This document shows, piece by piece, positions 1 through 5,707 of a DNA stretch of 5,707 nt. The stretch spans positions 1 to 5,707 of the forward strand of contig DMLA01000159.1 of NCBI GenBank assembly GCA_003453555.1, in the 5' to 3' direction. This stretch comes from Chloroflexota bacterium (GTDB lineage Bacteria; Chloroflexota; Anaerolineae; UBA7937). The notes below the pieces were generated by a model. The model saw nothing but the letters and a program-made list of their open reading frames with translations, was not told the origin of the DNA and did not search any database. Positions within the stretch are counted from its first letter, which is position 1, and each line of letters starts with the position of its first letter. The position numbers and the translations under genes were made by a program.

Positions 1-375
1 CATGTGACCAAGCGTTTTGGCGATGTGGTAGCGGTCAACGATTTGGATATTGAGGTTCAGGACAAGGAGTTTCTAGTCCTTCTAGGCCCCTCTGGCTGCG
101 GGAAGACGACCACCTTGCGTCTCCTGGCTGGTCTAGAGGAGCCCACAGAGGGGAAGGTCTACATCGGGGAGCGTTTGGTTAACGACGTACCGCCCAAGGA
201 TCGGGATATCGCCATGGTCTTCCAGAGTTACGCCCTCTACCCTCACATGAGCGTCTATGACAATATGGCCTTCGGGTTAAAGTTACGGAAGACGCCCAGA
301 GGGGAGATCGAGCGCAGGGTGAAGGAAGCGGCGGCCATGTTAGGGATCGAGGAACTTTTAGATCGGAATCGGTGA
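1..375 (+). pseudogene. Truncated sugar ABC transporter ATP-binding protein (MalK/UgpC/MsmX type), N-terminal fragment
   Basis: This is the nucleotide-binding subunit of an ABC importer, probably for oligosaccharides or glycerol-phosphate-like substrates, which works on the cytoplasmic face of the membrane. The frame is open to the left edge (a His codon precedes the first GTG), and the reading HVTKRFGDVVAVNDL matches the usual start region a few residues inside the family, so the true start is off the window. Numbering from the GTG at position 4, Walker A is GPSGCGKTTT (28-37) and the Q-loop is MVFQSYALYPH (71-81). The frame ends after LLDRNR, exactly where the family normally reads LLDRKP followed by the LSGGQ signature. 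Signature, Walker B, D-loop, switch His and C-terminal TOBE domain are all missing: about 124 of roughly 370 residues remain. The fragment cannot be a working ATPase. The sequence after it belongs to an unrelated gene on the other strand. Family assignment is secure; the exact substrate is unknown. Confidence 0.88.
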
Positions 376-380
376 TGATC
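366..380. other. Rearrangement junction between two truncated genes
   Basis: The plus-strand ABC ATPase keeps family-like sequence up to about position 368 (LLDR) and then loses it. The minus-strand methyltransferase remnant reads protein-like from 919 down to about 375 (GVPALDHH) and then loses it. Both genes are therefore cut at their 3' ends at nearly the same place, so their lost halves must be elsewhere or deleted. I see no transposase, terminal inverted repeat or target duplication here. An inversion, a deletion by end joining or an assembly chimera would each give this picture. Confidence 0.6.
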
Positions 381-919
381 CAAGGCAGGCACCCCGGCGG
401 AGGTCAGCCCAAAGTAGAGATTAGAGCGACCAGAGTCGAAATAGTCTTCTACTTCATTCCATATCATGGCTGAATAGGGATTGTTCATCGAAATGGCCAA
501 GACGCCACGCAATTTCAGCAAGTCACTCAGATTCTTGATGAAGCAGCGGTGATCAGCAACGCCGTTAGGTGCAAGGTTGCAAGTAATTACGTCGAAATGC
601 TCAGTATACCGGGGTAGAGGCTGAGTGAGGTCGTGGGCGAAATAGACGATTCCACGCTCTCTTGCTCTTCTATCTGTTTGGCCATAGCGATAAGATTCGG
701 GGAGATATCTATACCAATAACGTGTACTCCTCTGCTGGCAAGAAGTCAGGTGAAAAAGCCCTCACCGCAACAGGCATCCAGTGCTCTCTTGTTGTGGATC
801 TCCCCCATAACTTGCAGCAGGGCAGGAACTACCAGATCCAGATAGGGAGAAAAGCCCTATTCGTCGCGGGAGTGGAAGAGGGTAGTGTATTGCATAGCAT
901 ACTCATTGTAGCTATTCAT
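376..919 (-). pseudogene. Class I SAM-dependent methyltransferase pseudogene
   Basis: Read on the minus strand from the ATG at 917-919, the translation begins MNSYNEYAMQYTTLFHSRDE and then meets a TAG at 857-859 (codon 21). The same frame continues through the SAM-binding motif I region LDACCGEGFFT (codons 47-57), meets a TGA at 746-748 (codon 58), and goes on with LLASRGVHVIGIDISPN, which carries the acidic motif II residue. Near 655-665 the frame shifts by one base, and the reading continues as RGIVYFAHDLTQPLP, then FDVITCNLAPNG (motif IV-like) and LLKLRGVLAISMNNPYSA. Protein similarity fades near 375 at the junction with the ABC ATPase fragment. Two stops, a frameshift and a missing C-terminus make this a dead gene of the UbiE/Methyltransf_11 class. 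The substrate cannot be told. No strong ribosome binding site precedes the ATG. Confidence 0.82.
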
Positions 920-1067
920 CGCTCAATCCGAACCTTTCTATCTCTTACTCTTCTGCCCATTTCGTCTACCGTCTCACACTCGCATCGCTTCGTAGGTTTT
1001 CAGCTTCCCTCTCACCTTGCCACAGAAGAGTTGGGCAACCCACCATCCAATCCCCCGTCTCTTCCAG
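920..1067. other. Spacer with no recognisable gene
   Basis: This 148-base stretch lies downstream of the acetyltransferase gene and upstream of the methyltransferase pseudogene start. On the minus strand the acetyltransferase frame stays open for about 33 codons past its TAG stop, but that tail resembles nothing I know. I see no convincing hairpin with a T run, so no intrinsic terminator is called. Confidence 0.5.
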
Positions 1068-1913
1068 CTATTCACCCCTTCCAAAGGTGCTTTCCATCCA
1101 TTGCACGGCGAATTCAGTAAGATCAGCCGCATCAAAGAGATATGATTGTGCTGCACCCACTTTCCCAGAGCGACCCTTCCCAGACGATAGATACTTGTGT
1201 GCGATTGTCTCGAAGTACTGTCCTGCGTCCCGACCCCCGATGCCTTGATTGGTGTCAAATTCTTCTATCTCGACCAACACCCGCTGCCCATCGCGCAAGA
1301 TTGGCATCTTGTACCGCACTACATGCTTGCCGGGCACCTTGGCCAAGTGTTCAGCGTAATGCAAGAGCGTGATGCTGTTCAGCGGTGCGCCGAGTAGAAG
1401 CACCTGCCCACCCGCTTCGCAGAGTTTAGCCAAAGGTGAGCCGGGACCGTACCCGTATTGCAAAGGATGGCTCTCCGTTATCCAACGGGCCCGCGAACCT
1501 ACCGCCGCAAAAGAAGCATCGGGATGATCGCTCCGACGCGCGCCTGGCCACGTGCGAAGGTATTCAGTTAAGATACCCCATTTACGATAGGCACGTGATC
1601 TGGCTGGATCGAAGGGAGGACACTCTTCCAAATAGGCTCGTTGCCGATCTTCCGGCCACTGGGCCATCTCGTAAGGAGAGTCCTCCCAGCCTACATACAT
1701 CATGAGCGTTCCTTCAGGAACCAGAATATCGAGCAATGCCTGAAGGACAGTGTCAGGCCCACCGACGATCCATCCTATGGCTTTCACGGAGGCGTGTAAC
1801 ATGATCACTTGGCCAGGAAGCACGCCGAGCTTGCGTAGGTCGTGTACAAGCCTGCTCCTCGTTATAATCGGAAGTTCAGATGCTTCCATCCCTGTGGTCC
1901 CCGTGACCGTCAT
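1068..1913 (-). CDS. Aminoglycoside N3-acetyltransferase family protein (AAC(3)-II/III/VI-like)
   Basis: Members transfer acetyl from acetyl-CoA to the 3-amino group of 2-deoxystreptamine aminoglycosides in the cytoplasm; many chromosomal members have unknown substrates. Numbered from the ATG at 1911-1913 (281 residues), the protein shows the family N-terminus LRKLGVLPGQVIMLHASVKA (26-45) and the GGPDTVLQALLDILVPEGTL block (51-70). It also has WEDSPYE (76-82), PPFDPA (99-104), GARRSDHPDASFAAVG (124-139, conserved His130), GPGSP (156-160), LLLGAPLNSITLLHYAE (172-188, conserved His185 and Glu188), and a C-terminal GKVGAAQSYLFDA block. As remembered, the spacing and wording are closer to AAC(3)-II/III/VI than to generic YokD-type proteins. 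The frame is open back to a GTG at 2084, but those extra 57 residues look non-native and lack a Shine-Dalgarno, so I start at 1913. The ATG at 1889 is also possible, and no start has an ideal ribosome binding site. It lies 225 nt downstream of the NagB-like gene on the same strand and may share its transcript. Confidence 0.87.
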   Translation of the reverse strand: MTVTGTTGMEASELPIITRSRLVHDLRKLGVLPGQVIMLHASVKAIGWIVGGPDTVLQALLDILVPEGTLMMYVGWEDSPYEMAQWPEDRQRAYLEECPPFDPARSRAYRKWGILTEYLRTWPGARRSDHPDASFAAVGSRARWITESHPLQYGYGPGSPLAKLCEAGGQVLLLGAPLNSITLLHYAEHLAKVPGKHVVRYKMPILRDGQRVLVEIEEFDTNQGIGGRDAGQYFETIAHKYLSSGKGRSGKVGAAQSYLFDAADLTEFAVQWMESTFGRGE

Positions 1914-2138
1914 AACTTTCAGTGCGACGCCGCTTCCTCCCCTCTCCCCCCTGTCGCGGACTATGTATCCAATGGCCCCGCGCAAGCCAGAATGCCAACC
2001 TTCTCTTATGGACTTTGCTTGTCTCAAAGCCGCCCTGCTCTCTGACACCGTCGGTGGTGCGGTTTCCTCTTTCGAGCGCAACACAATGAGAGCATCCTGA
2101 CCCGTTGGGATGCCGAAGGCTAGGCCGGGAGGGGGATG

Positions 2139-2918
2139 CTAGGCGTTGATGAGGCGCGCTGAATCGCGATCCAGGAACAGGATAGCTTGATTATGCTGAC
2201 GGAGGATAGTGGCGGGACAACTGGGTTCGATTGGTCCCGTGACCGTGGCTTTGACAGCCTCAGCCTTCCTCGGTCCGGGCACCGTGCAGAAGATTGCCTG
2301 TGCTGCCATTAGGGCAGGAAGTGTGAGGGTTATGGCTCGCCTTGGTACCAAGTCTATGTGGTCAAAACACCCGTCATGAACTTGCTGGGCCCGACATCGC
2401 TCGTCTAATTCTACGACTTTGACAGTGGCCCGATCAGCAAAGTCGGCCACACCAGGATCATTGAAGGCCAAATGTCCATTTTCTCCGATGCCAGCACACA
2501 CGATGTCAACAGAATACGTCTTCAGCAGCTCTGTGTAGCGCTTGCACTCGGCCAGCAAGTCGCCTGCCTCACCCCTGATGAGATGAACGGTGCCTGGCCG
2601 AACTTTCGCGAACAGGTGTTCCTTCAGATAGCGCCTGAAGCTCTGCGGAGCCTCAGGCGTCACGCCAACATATTCGTCCATGTGAAAGGCGATCACCCTG
2701 TCCCACGGCAGTCCATCCAAGGAAGACAAGATAGAGAGGAATTCGTTTTGCGATGGAGCGGCAGCAAACACCATCGACAACTGCGCCTTGTTAGCTAGGA
2801 GCCTCTCCATCTGAGCCGCTACCCGCAAAGCGACGGTTGCTCCCATCTGACACCGATCGGCGTAGATTTCCACGCGCAGGCCTTCCACCTGCAGTTTCCT
2901 CTCGGGGACAATTTTCAT
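2139..2918 (-). CDS. nagB: Glucosamine-6-phosphate deaminase-like protein (NagB / sugar-phosphate isomerase family)
   Basis: NagB converts glucosamine-6-phosphate to fructose-6-phosphate and ammonia in the cytoplasm, the step that feeds amino sugars into glycolysis. The ATG at 2916-2918 is preceded 9 nt upstream by a full AGGAGGT, which decides the start over an in-frame extension reaching 3017; the product has 259 residues, normal for the family. Motifs visible are FHMDEYVG (78-85, with the catalytic Asp81 equivalent to E. coli Asp72), GIGENGHLAFNDPG (143-156, with His149 equivalent to His143), and a C-terminal VPGPRKAEAVKATVTGPI block. Two active-site positions differ from E. coli NagB: Asn147 replaces Asp141 and Asp154 replaces Glu148. 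This pattern occurs in a divergent NagB-like subfamily, so the precise substrate is less certain than the fold. It follows the GH4 and sugar kinase genes on the same strand, supporting an amino-sugar role. A 6-phosphogluconolactonase-like activity is the main alternative. Confidence 0.88.
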   Translation of the reverse strand: MKIVPERKLQVEGLRVEIYADRCQMGATVALRVAAQMERLLANKAQLSMVFAAAPSQNEFLSILSSLDGLPWDRVIAFHMDEYVGVTPEAPQSFRRYLKEHLFAKVRPGTVHLIRGEAGDLLAECKRYTELLKTYSVDIVCAGIGENGHLAFNDPGVADFADRATVKVVELDERCRAQQVHDGCFDHIDLVPRRAITLTLPALMAAQAIFCTVPGPRKAEAVKATVTGPIEPSCPATILRQHNQAILFLDRDSARLINA

Positions 2919-2927
2919 AGTGTGGAC

Positions 2928-2934
2928 ACCTCCT
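2928..2934 (-). promoter_or_regulatory. Strong ribosome binding site of the NagB-like gene
   Basis: Read on the minus strand this is AGGAGGT, 9 nt before the ATG at 2918. It is the best Shine-Dalgarno match in the window and fixes the start of the deaminase against the longer open frame. Confidence 0.85.
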
Positions 2935-3017
2935 ATCCCTCTAGATTGCGGTTTCGCCATCAGATGCCTGTATCCTTTGGCCCTTGGCCCTTCTCCACCG
3001 CTGAGCAGACTCGCCAA

Positions 3018-3488
3018 GTAAACCGGTACGGAGGACTCAAACTGCAGTTGCGAGCAAAACAGGTCTCACATACACTCTTTGCCAAGAGTATGCATTGACT
3101 TCCGGCGCCCATCGACTGGGCTAGATCGGTCCGAAGAAGATCCAGTCCAAGTTCTCTGTTCGCACCTTCCCTGGTGTATTACGGTGAGCACCGTAACGTG
3201 GACACGCGGCCGCTCAGCCCCATTTTCAGACGTATCTACCCTTACACGGTGGGTAGGACAGGCCAGCACGAGGCGGGCGACATCCTAAGGACGCTCTTTC
3301 TAGTCCGGGAAATGGTCAGGGGTGCGGCAACCGATTCGATCGATTAAGTGCTCATGAATAACGCCTCATCGACACGAGGGGCATGGGCAATAGCCTCGGT
3401 CTGCTGCTCAAACGTCCTGAACCGCGTGGCAGGGGATTTGTAATGAGCTTCGCTAATACACTACACCAGCTGTGGCACTATAGACGCG
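3018..3488. other. Long intergenic region, no supported gene
   Basis: This stretch separates the sugar kinase from the NagB-like gene (570 bases if counted to the real deaminase start). Its short open frames on both strands resemble no family I know. It holds an 18-bp operator-like palindrome at 3179-3196, a small hairpin with 6-bp arms at 3074-3079 and 3084-3089, and a 10-bp palindrome at 3040-3049. A minus-strand frame from about 3460 to 3244, broken by one TAA at 3344-3346, reads somewhat protein-like (for example TEAIAHAPRVDEALFM) and might be a gene relic. It most likely carries the leader and promoter of the deaminase gene; I could not place -35 and -10 boxes with confidence. Confidence 0.5.
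3179..3196. promoter_or_regulatory. Candidate operator: 18-bp inverted repeat TTACGGTG-AG-CACCGTAA
   Basis: Two perfect 8-bp arms, TTACGGTG and CACCGTAA, flank a 2-nt centre. Such a compact symmetrical site is typical of operators for dimeric repressors of the LacI, GntR or ROK type that control sugar catabolism. It lies about 260 nt upstream of the NagB-like start, in the only long non-coding gap of the cluster. There is no T run, and the near-zero loop rules out an intrinsic terminator. The regulator is not in the window and I saw no second copy. Confidence 0.45.
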
Positions 3489-4484
3489 CTACCGCTTTTC
3501 AATGAATAATTCCTGAGGCAAGGTAGTTCCGATGTTCTCTCTGACCATCCCTGTAACTTCGACCCCTGCGGCCTCCAGGGCCAAGAAGAATGCCCCCACC
3601 ACCGGCTCGAACTTCGGCAATACGATGGAGGCTCGAGGTGCTACCTCATGGACGACTCCCCTTACTGTATCGATGAGAAGCGGCCCCTTGGCCTTGAAGA
3701 TGCTGCCTGCCAGAACCACCTCCACATCTTTATCCTGCAACGATAGCCTGCGAATGAGGGTTCGAGCGGTGACCCCTACTTCCGTCCCCACCTCTCTAAC
3801 TAGTTGACAGGCTACCTCATCCCCTGCATAGGCTGCCTCGAAAAGGAGGGGCACGAGTCCTAAGAGTTGATGCTGCTCCAGTTGGTTGTGATAGAGCATT
3901 TGAAGCAAGACCTCCGGAGATGATGCACCCAAGGAGTCAAGAACCATTTGCAAAAGCACGGTCGGTTTACCCCGGCCGTCCCAAGCGCGCATGACACGGC
4001 GTATGATCTCTTGAGTGATCTCGGCTCCTCCGCCCCAATCGCCGGAGATGTGACCTAACCCAGGGAGAATGATCTCTCGTCCATCGGGAGCACGGCCAGC
4101 CGCATTGGTGCCGGTCCCGCAGACGACTACCACGCCCCAGGGCTGCGAGAGCCCAGAGCGAAGGGCGGCCATGGTATCATTCTTCACTACGACCTTTCGG
4201 CACACTCCAAGATTTTCTACCGCTTGGCTGAGCATGGCGTAATCTTCGGGTAAGTCAGCACCTGCCAGGCAGAAGATGCCCAGTCGCACCTCCTCAGGAG
4301 ATGCCTGCGCCTGCGCAAGGGCTTCCTCAACGGAATGGGCGATCTGGGCCACTGCTCCCTCAAGGCCACACACTTGATGGTTGCTTGGCCCACCACGACC
4401 AAGGCCTAGGATATGGCCATCTTTGCTACCTACCAGACAGAGAGTCTTAGAGGCCCCTCCGTCTACACCTAGCACATAGTTCAT
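3489..4484 (-). CDS. N-acetylglucosamine/glucosamine kinase, BadF/BadG/BcrA/BcrD ATPase family
   Basis: This is an ASKHA-fold kinase that probably phosphorylates N-acetylglucosamine or glucosamine at C6 with ATP in the cytoplasm. The product has 331 residues. The phosphate-1 loop is GVDGGASKT (6-14). KNDTMAAL carries the likely catalytic base Asp103. The phosphate-2 loop is VVVVCGTGTNAAG (118-130), followed by the glycine motif GDWGGGAEI (148-156), and the adenosine motif is VVLAGSIFKAKG in the C-terminal third. The ATG at 4482-4484 follows a GGGGGT about 4 nt upstream and lies 35 nt after the GH4 stop, so the two genes are very likely one transcript. Activator ATPases of benzoyl-CoA reductase share the fold, but the neighbours (GH4 and a NagB-like deaminase) and the absence of a cluster-binding cysteine pair argue for a sugar kinase. 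Specificity between GlcNAc (NagK type) and GlcN (GspK type) cannot be read from the sequence. Confidence 0.88.
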   Translation of the reverse strand: MNYVLGVDGGASKTLCLVGSKDGHILGLGRGGPSNHQVCGLEGAVAQIAHSVEEALAQAQASPEEVRLGIFCLAGADLPEDYAMLSQAVENLGVCRKVVVKNDTMAALRSGLSQPWGVVVVCGTGTNAAGRAPDGREIILPGLGHISGDWGGGAEITQEIIRRVMRAWDGRGKPTVLLQMVLDSLGASSPEVLLQMLYHNQLEQHQLLGLVPLLFEAAYAGDEVACQLVREVGTEVGVTARTLIRRLSLQDKDVEVVLAGSIFKAKGPLLIDTVRGVVHEVAPRASIVLPKFEPVVGAFFLALEAAGVEVTGMVRENIGTTLPQELFIEKR

Positions 4485-4519
4485 GCTACCCCCAAGAACG
4501 GTTCAACTGCAAACCGATT

Positions 4520-5707
4520 TCACCACACCTCTGCTGAATTACTGAAGAACTGAGGGAGGTAATCCCTGTTGGCTTCCAGAATAGCATTCAAGAGCGCCTT
4601 CGCCACCCCGAAACTGGGAACCAAGGGGTGGTTGACTAGCGCCTGTAGAGCGCTCTGCCGGTCCCCAGTGACCGCAGCCTCAATGGTTAGCTCTTCATAC
4701 GCTTTGACAGACTGGATCAGGCCCCTAATCATAACCGGTAGGTAGCCAACGGTCAATGGGATCGCGCCGGCCGCCCCTACCAGACAGGGTACCTCAACCA
4801 CCGAACCTTCCGGCAAGTCCGCTACGGCGCCTCTATTCCGGCAGTTGACTATGTGCACCTCGTTCTTGTTGCCGACGATGGCGGCGATAAGAGATACCGC
4901 GGCTGTGGAGTAGAGAGCCCCCCCTCGCTTTTCCAGCTCTTTAGGCTTGCTGACAAGGTGGGGGTCGGCGTACATAGCCAAGAGCCTTTCCTCTATCTCC
5001 TGTACCTCTTCCCCACGAGTCTTACCCGCCTTCTTCTGCTCCTCCAATACCTCGTCATGGTGGTAATAATAACGCAGATAGTAGCAAGGGAGCATGGCTA
5101 ACGCTTCCAGGAGTTCTGGGCTAAAGAGAGAATGACCCTTCGCCGCCTGGCGCGCTTCCTCGATCGCTTTGGCTAACACAACCGCGCTCACGTCCTGCCC
5201 ATCCAAATATACCCCTTTCACCCAACTCAGGTGGTTAAGCCCCATGTAGTCAAGGCTGACCCTTTGGGGGGCAACACCTAGATAGCCAGCCACCGTGTGC
5301 ACCATGTTGATAGGCAGATTGCAAAGTCCGATCACCCGTGCCTTGCTGTGCTTGACGAGAGCCTCTGTTATCAACCCAGAGGGGTTCGTGAAGTTGATCA
5401 ACCATGCTTGGGGAGATAGCCGCTCCATATCTGCCGCAATACTCAGCATGACCGGTATGGTGCGCAAAGCCTTGGCGAAGCCTCCAGGGCCCGTCGTCTC
5501 TTGCCCCACTATGCCGAACCGCAAGGGAATCTTCTCATCTATCACCCGTTGATCATTGCCTCCCACACGGATCTGACTGATCACATAGTCTGCTCCCTCC
5601 AACGCCTCTCTTCGCTCGGTAGATAGAATGAGTTCGATCGGCGAACCTCTCGCTCTAATCATGCGTTTAGCCAAACCTCCCACCACTCTCAATCTATCCT
5701 CGTCTAT
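4520..5707 (-). CDS. Glycoside hydrolase family 4 enzyme (6-phospho-beta-glucosidase / alpha-glycosidase type), 5'-partial
   Basis: GH4 enzymes cleave glycosides, often 6-phosphorylated disaccharides, by an unusual NAD+ and divalent-metal-dependent redox elimination in the cytoplasm. The frame stays open to the right edge, where it reads IDEDRLRVVGGLAKR; the family needs about 40-50 more residues with the N-terminal Rossmann GxGS region, so the start is outside the window. Numbering from the TTG at 5692, visible motifs are QIRVGGNDQRVIDEKIPL (40-57), GQETTGPGGFAKALRTIP (63-80), NFTNPSG (100-106), GLCNLPINM with the metal-ligand Cys124, and GLNHLSW with the metal-ligand His154. The tyrosine-rich stretch LRYYYHHDEVLEEQ probably carries the catalytic Tyr. 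The C-terminus VVEVPCLVG and LTIEAAVTGDR is typical of the family. It is the first gene of the visible minus-strand set and probably co-transcribed with the kinase. Whether its substrate is phosphorylated is unclear, since no PTS gene is nearby. Confidence 0.92.
   Translation of the reverse strand: MDEDRLRVVGGLAKRMIRARGSPIELILSTERREALEGADYVISQIRVGGNDQRVIDEKIPLRFGIVGQETTGPGGFAKALRTIPVMLSIAADMERLSPQAWLINFTNPSGLITEALVKHSKARVIGLCNLPINMVHTVAGYLGVAPQRVSLDYMGLNHLSWVKGVYLDGQDVSAVVLAKAIEEARQAAKGHSLFSPELLEALAMLPCYYLRYYYHHDEVLEEQKKAGKTRGEEVQEIEERLLAMYADPHLVSKPKELEKRGGALYSTAAVSLIAAIVGNKNEVHIVNCRNRGAVADLPEGSVVEVPCLVGAAGAIPLTVGYLPVMIRGLIQSVKAYEELTIEAAVTGDRQSALQALVNHPLVPSFGVAKALLNAILEANRDYLPQFFSNSAEVW

Noticed and set aside
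746..859. Recoding of the TAG and TGA codons (pyrrolysine or selenocysteine) in the methyltransferase
   Set aside because: Both kinds of stop occur together with a frameshift and a lost C-terminus, no SECIS-like structure was noticed, and TAG also serves as the normal stop of the NagB-like and AAC(3) genes. Gene decay explains it better.
662..1120. Plus-strand open frame of 152 codons
   Set aside because: It is antisense to the methyltransferase pseudogene and the end of the AAC(3) gene, with low-complexity, non-family composition.
1914..2084. N-terminal extension of the AAC(3) protein from the GTG at 2084
   Set aside because: The 57 extra residues have no family similarity and the GTG has no Shine-Dalgarno; the AAC(3) homology begins shortly after the ATGs at 1913 and 1889.
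2919..3017. N-terminal extension of the NagB-like protein to 3017
   Set aside because: A strong AGGAGGT sits 9 nt before the ATG at 2918, and the extension would exceed the usual family length with unrelated sequence.
3040..3049. 10-bp palindrome AACTGCAGTT
   Set aside because: Short perfect palindromes of this size are expected by chance, and nothing else links it to a promoter.
3066..3288. Two overlapping short frames on opposite strands in the intergenic region
   Set aside because: Neither has a ribosome binding site or recognisable similarity, and they are mutual shadows across the palindrome region.
4499..4516. Inverted repeat CGGTT / AACCG between the GH4 and kinase genes
   Set aside because: The arms are only 5 bp with an 8-nt loop and no T run, too weak for a terminator inside a 35-nt operon gap.

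Overview
The window looks like a piece of bacterial chromosome of intermediate to slightly high GC. It holds an amino-sugar or glycoside catabolism cluster, with a decayed, rearranged region at the left end. The gene content (a MalK/UgpC-type sugar ABC ATPase, a GH4 glycosidase, a BadF-type sugar kinase and a divergent NagB) would suit a heterotrophic Chloroflexota, Thermotogota or Bacillota-like organism. There is no rRNA or marker gene, so the lineage is only a guess, with Chloroflexota slightly favoured.

Layout: 1-375 (+) is the N-terminal third of a sugar-importer ATPase. It lacks its upstream start (outside the window) and stops just before the ABC signature region. About 376-919 (-) is a class I SAM-dependent methyltransferase pseudogene with two in-frame stops, one frameshift and a lost C-terminus. 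The two remnants meet with their 3' ends at about 366-380, which points to a rearrangement breakpoint or an assembly chimera. 920-1067 holds nothing recognisable.

From 1068 to the right edge all intact genes lie on the minus strand. In transcription order they are: a GH4 NAD/metal-dependent glycosidase (5' end cut by the window edge), a BadF/GlcNAc-kinase-type sugar kinase 35 nt downstream, a 470-570 nt non-coding stretch containing an 18-bp operator-like palindrome, a NagB-like glucosamine-6-phosphate deaminase with a strong ribosome binding site, and an aminoglycoside N3-acetyltransferase family protein.

Inferred pathway: a glycoside is imported (perhaps by an ABC importer), GH4 cleaves it, the kinase phosphorylates the released (N-acetyl)hexosamine, and the deaminase converts the 6-phosphate to fructose-6-phosphate and ammonia. 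No NagA deacetylase is visible, so either it lies elsewhere or the kinase acts on the free amine. The acetyltransferase most resembles the AAC(3)-II/III/VI group, as recalled from family sequences. It may act on an aminoglycoside or on a sugar of this pathway. I found no complete unknown system. The most interesting points are the convergent double-truncation junction, the substituted active site of the NagB-like enzyme, and the AAC(3) homologue beside amino-sugar genes.
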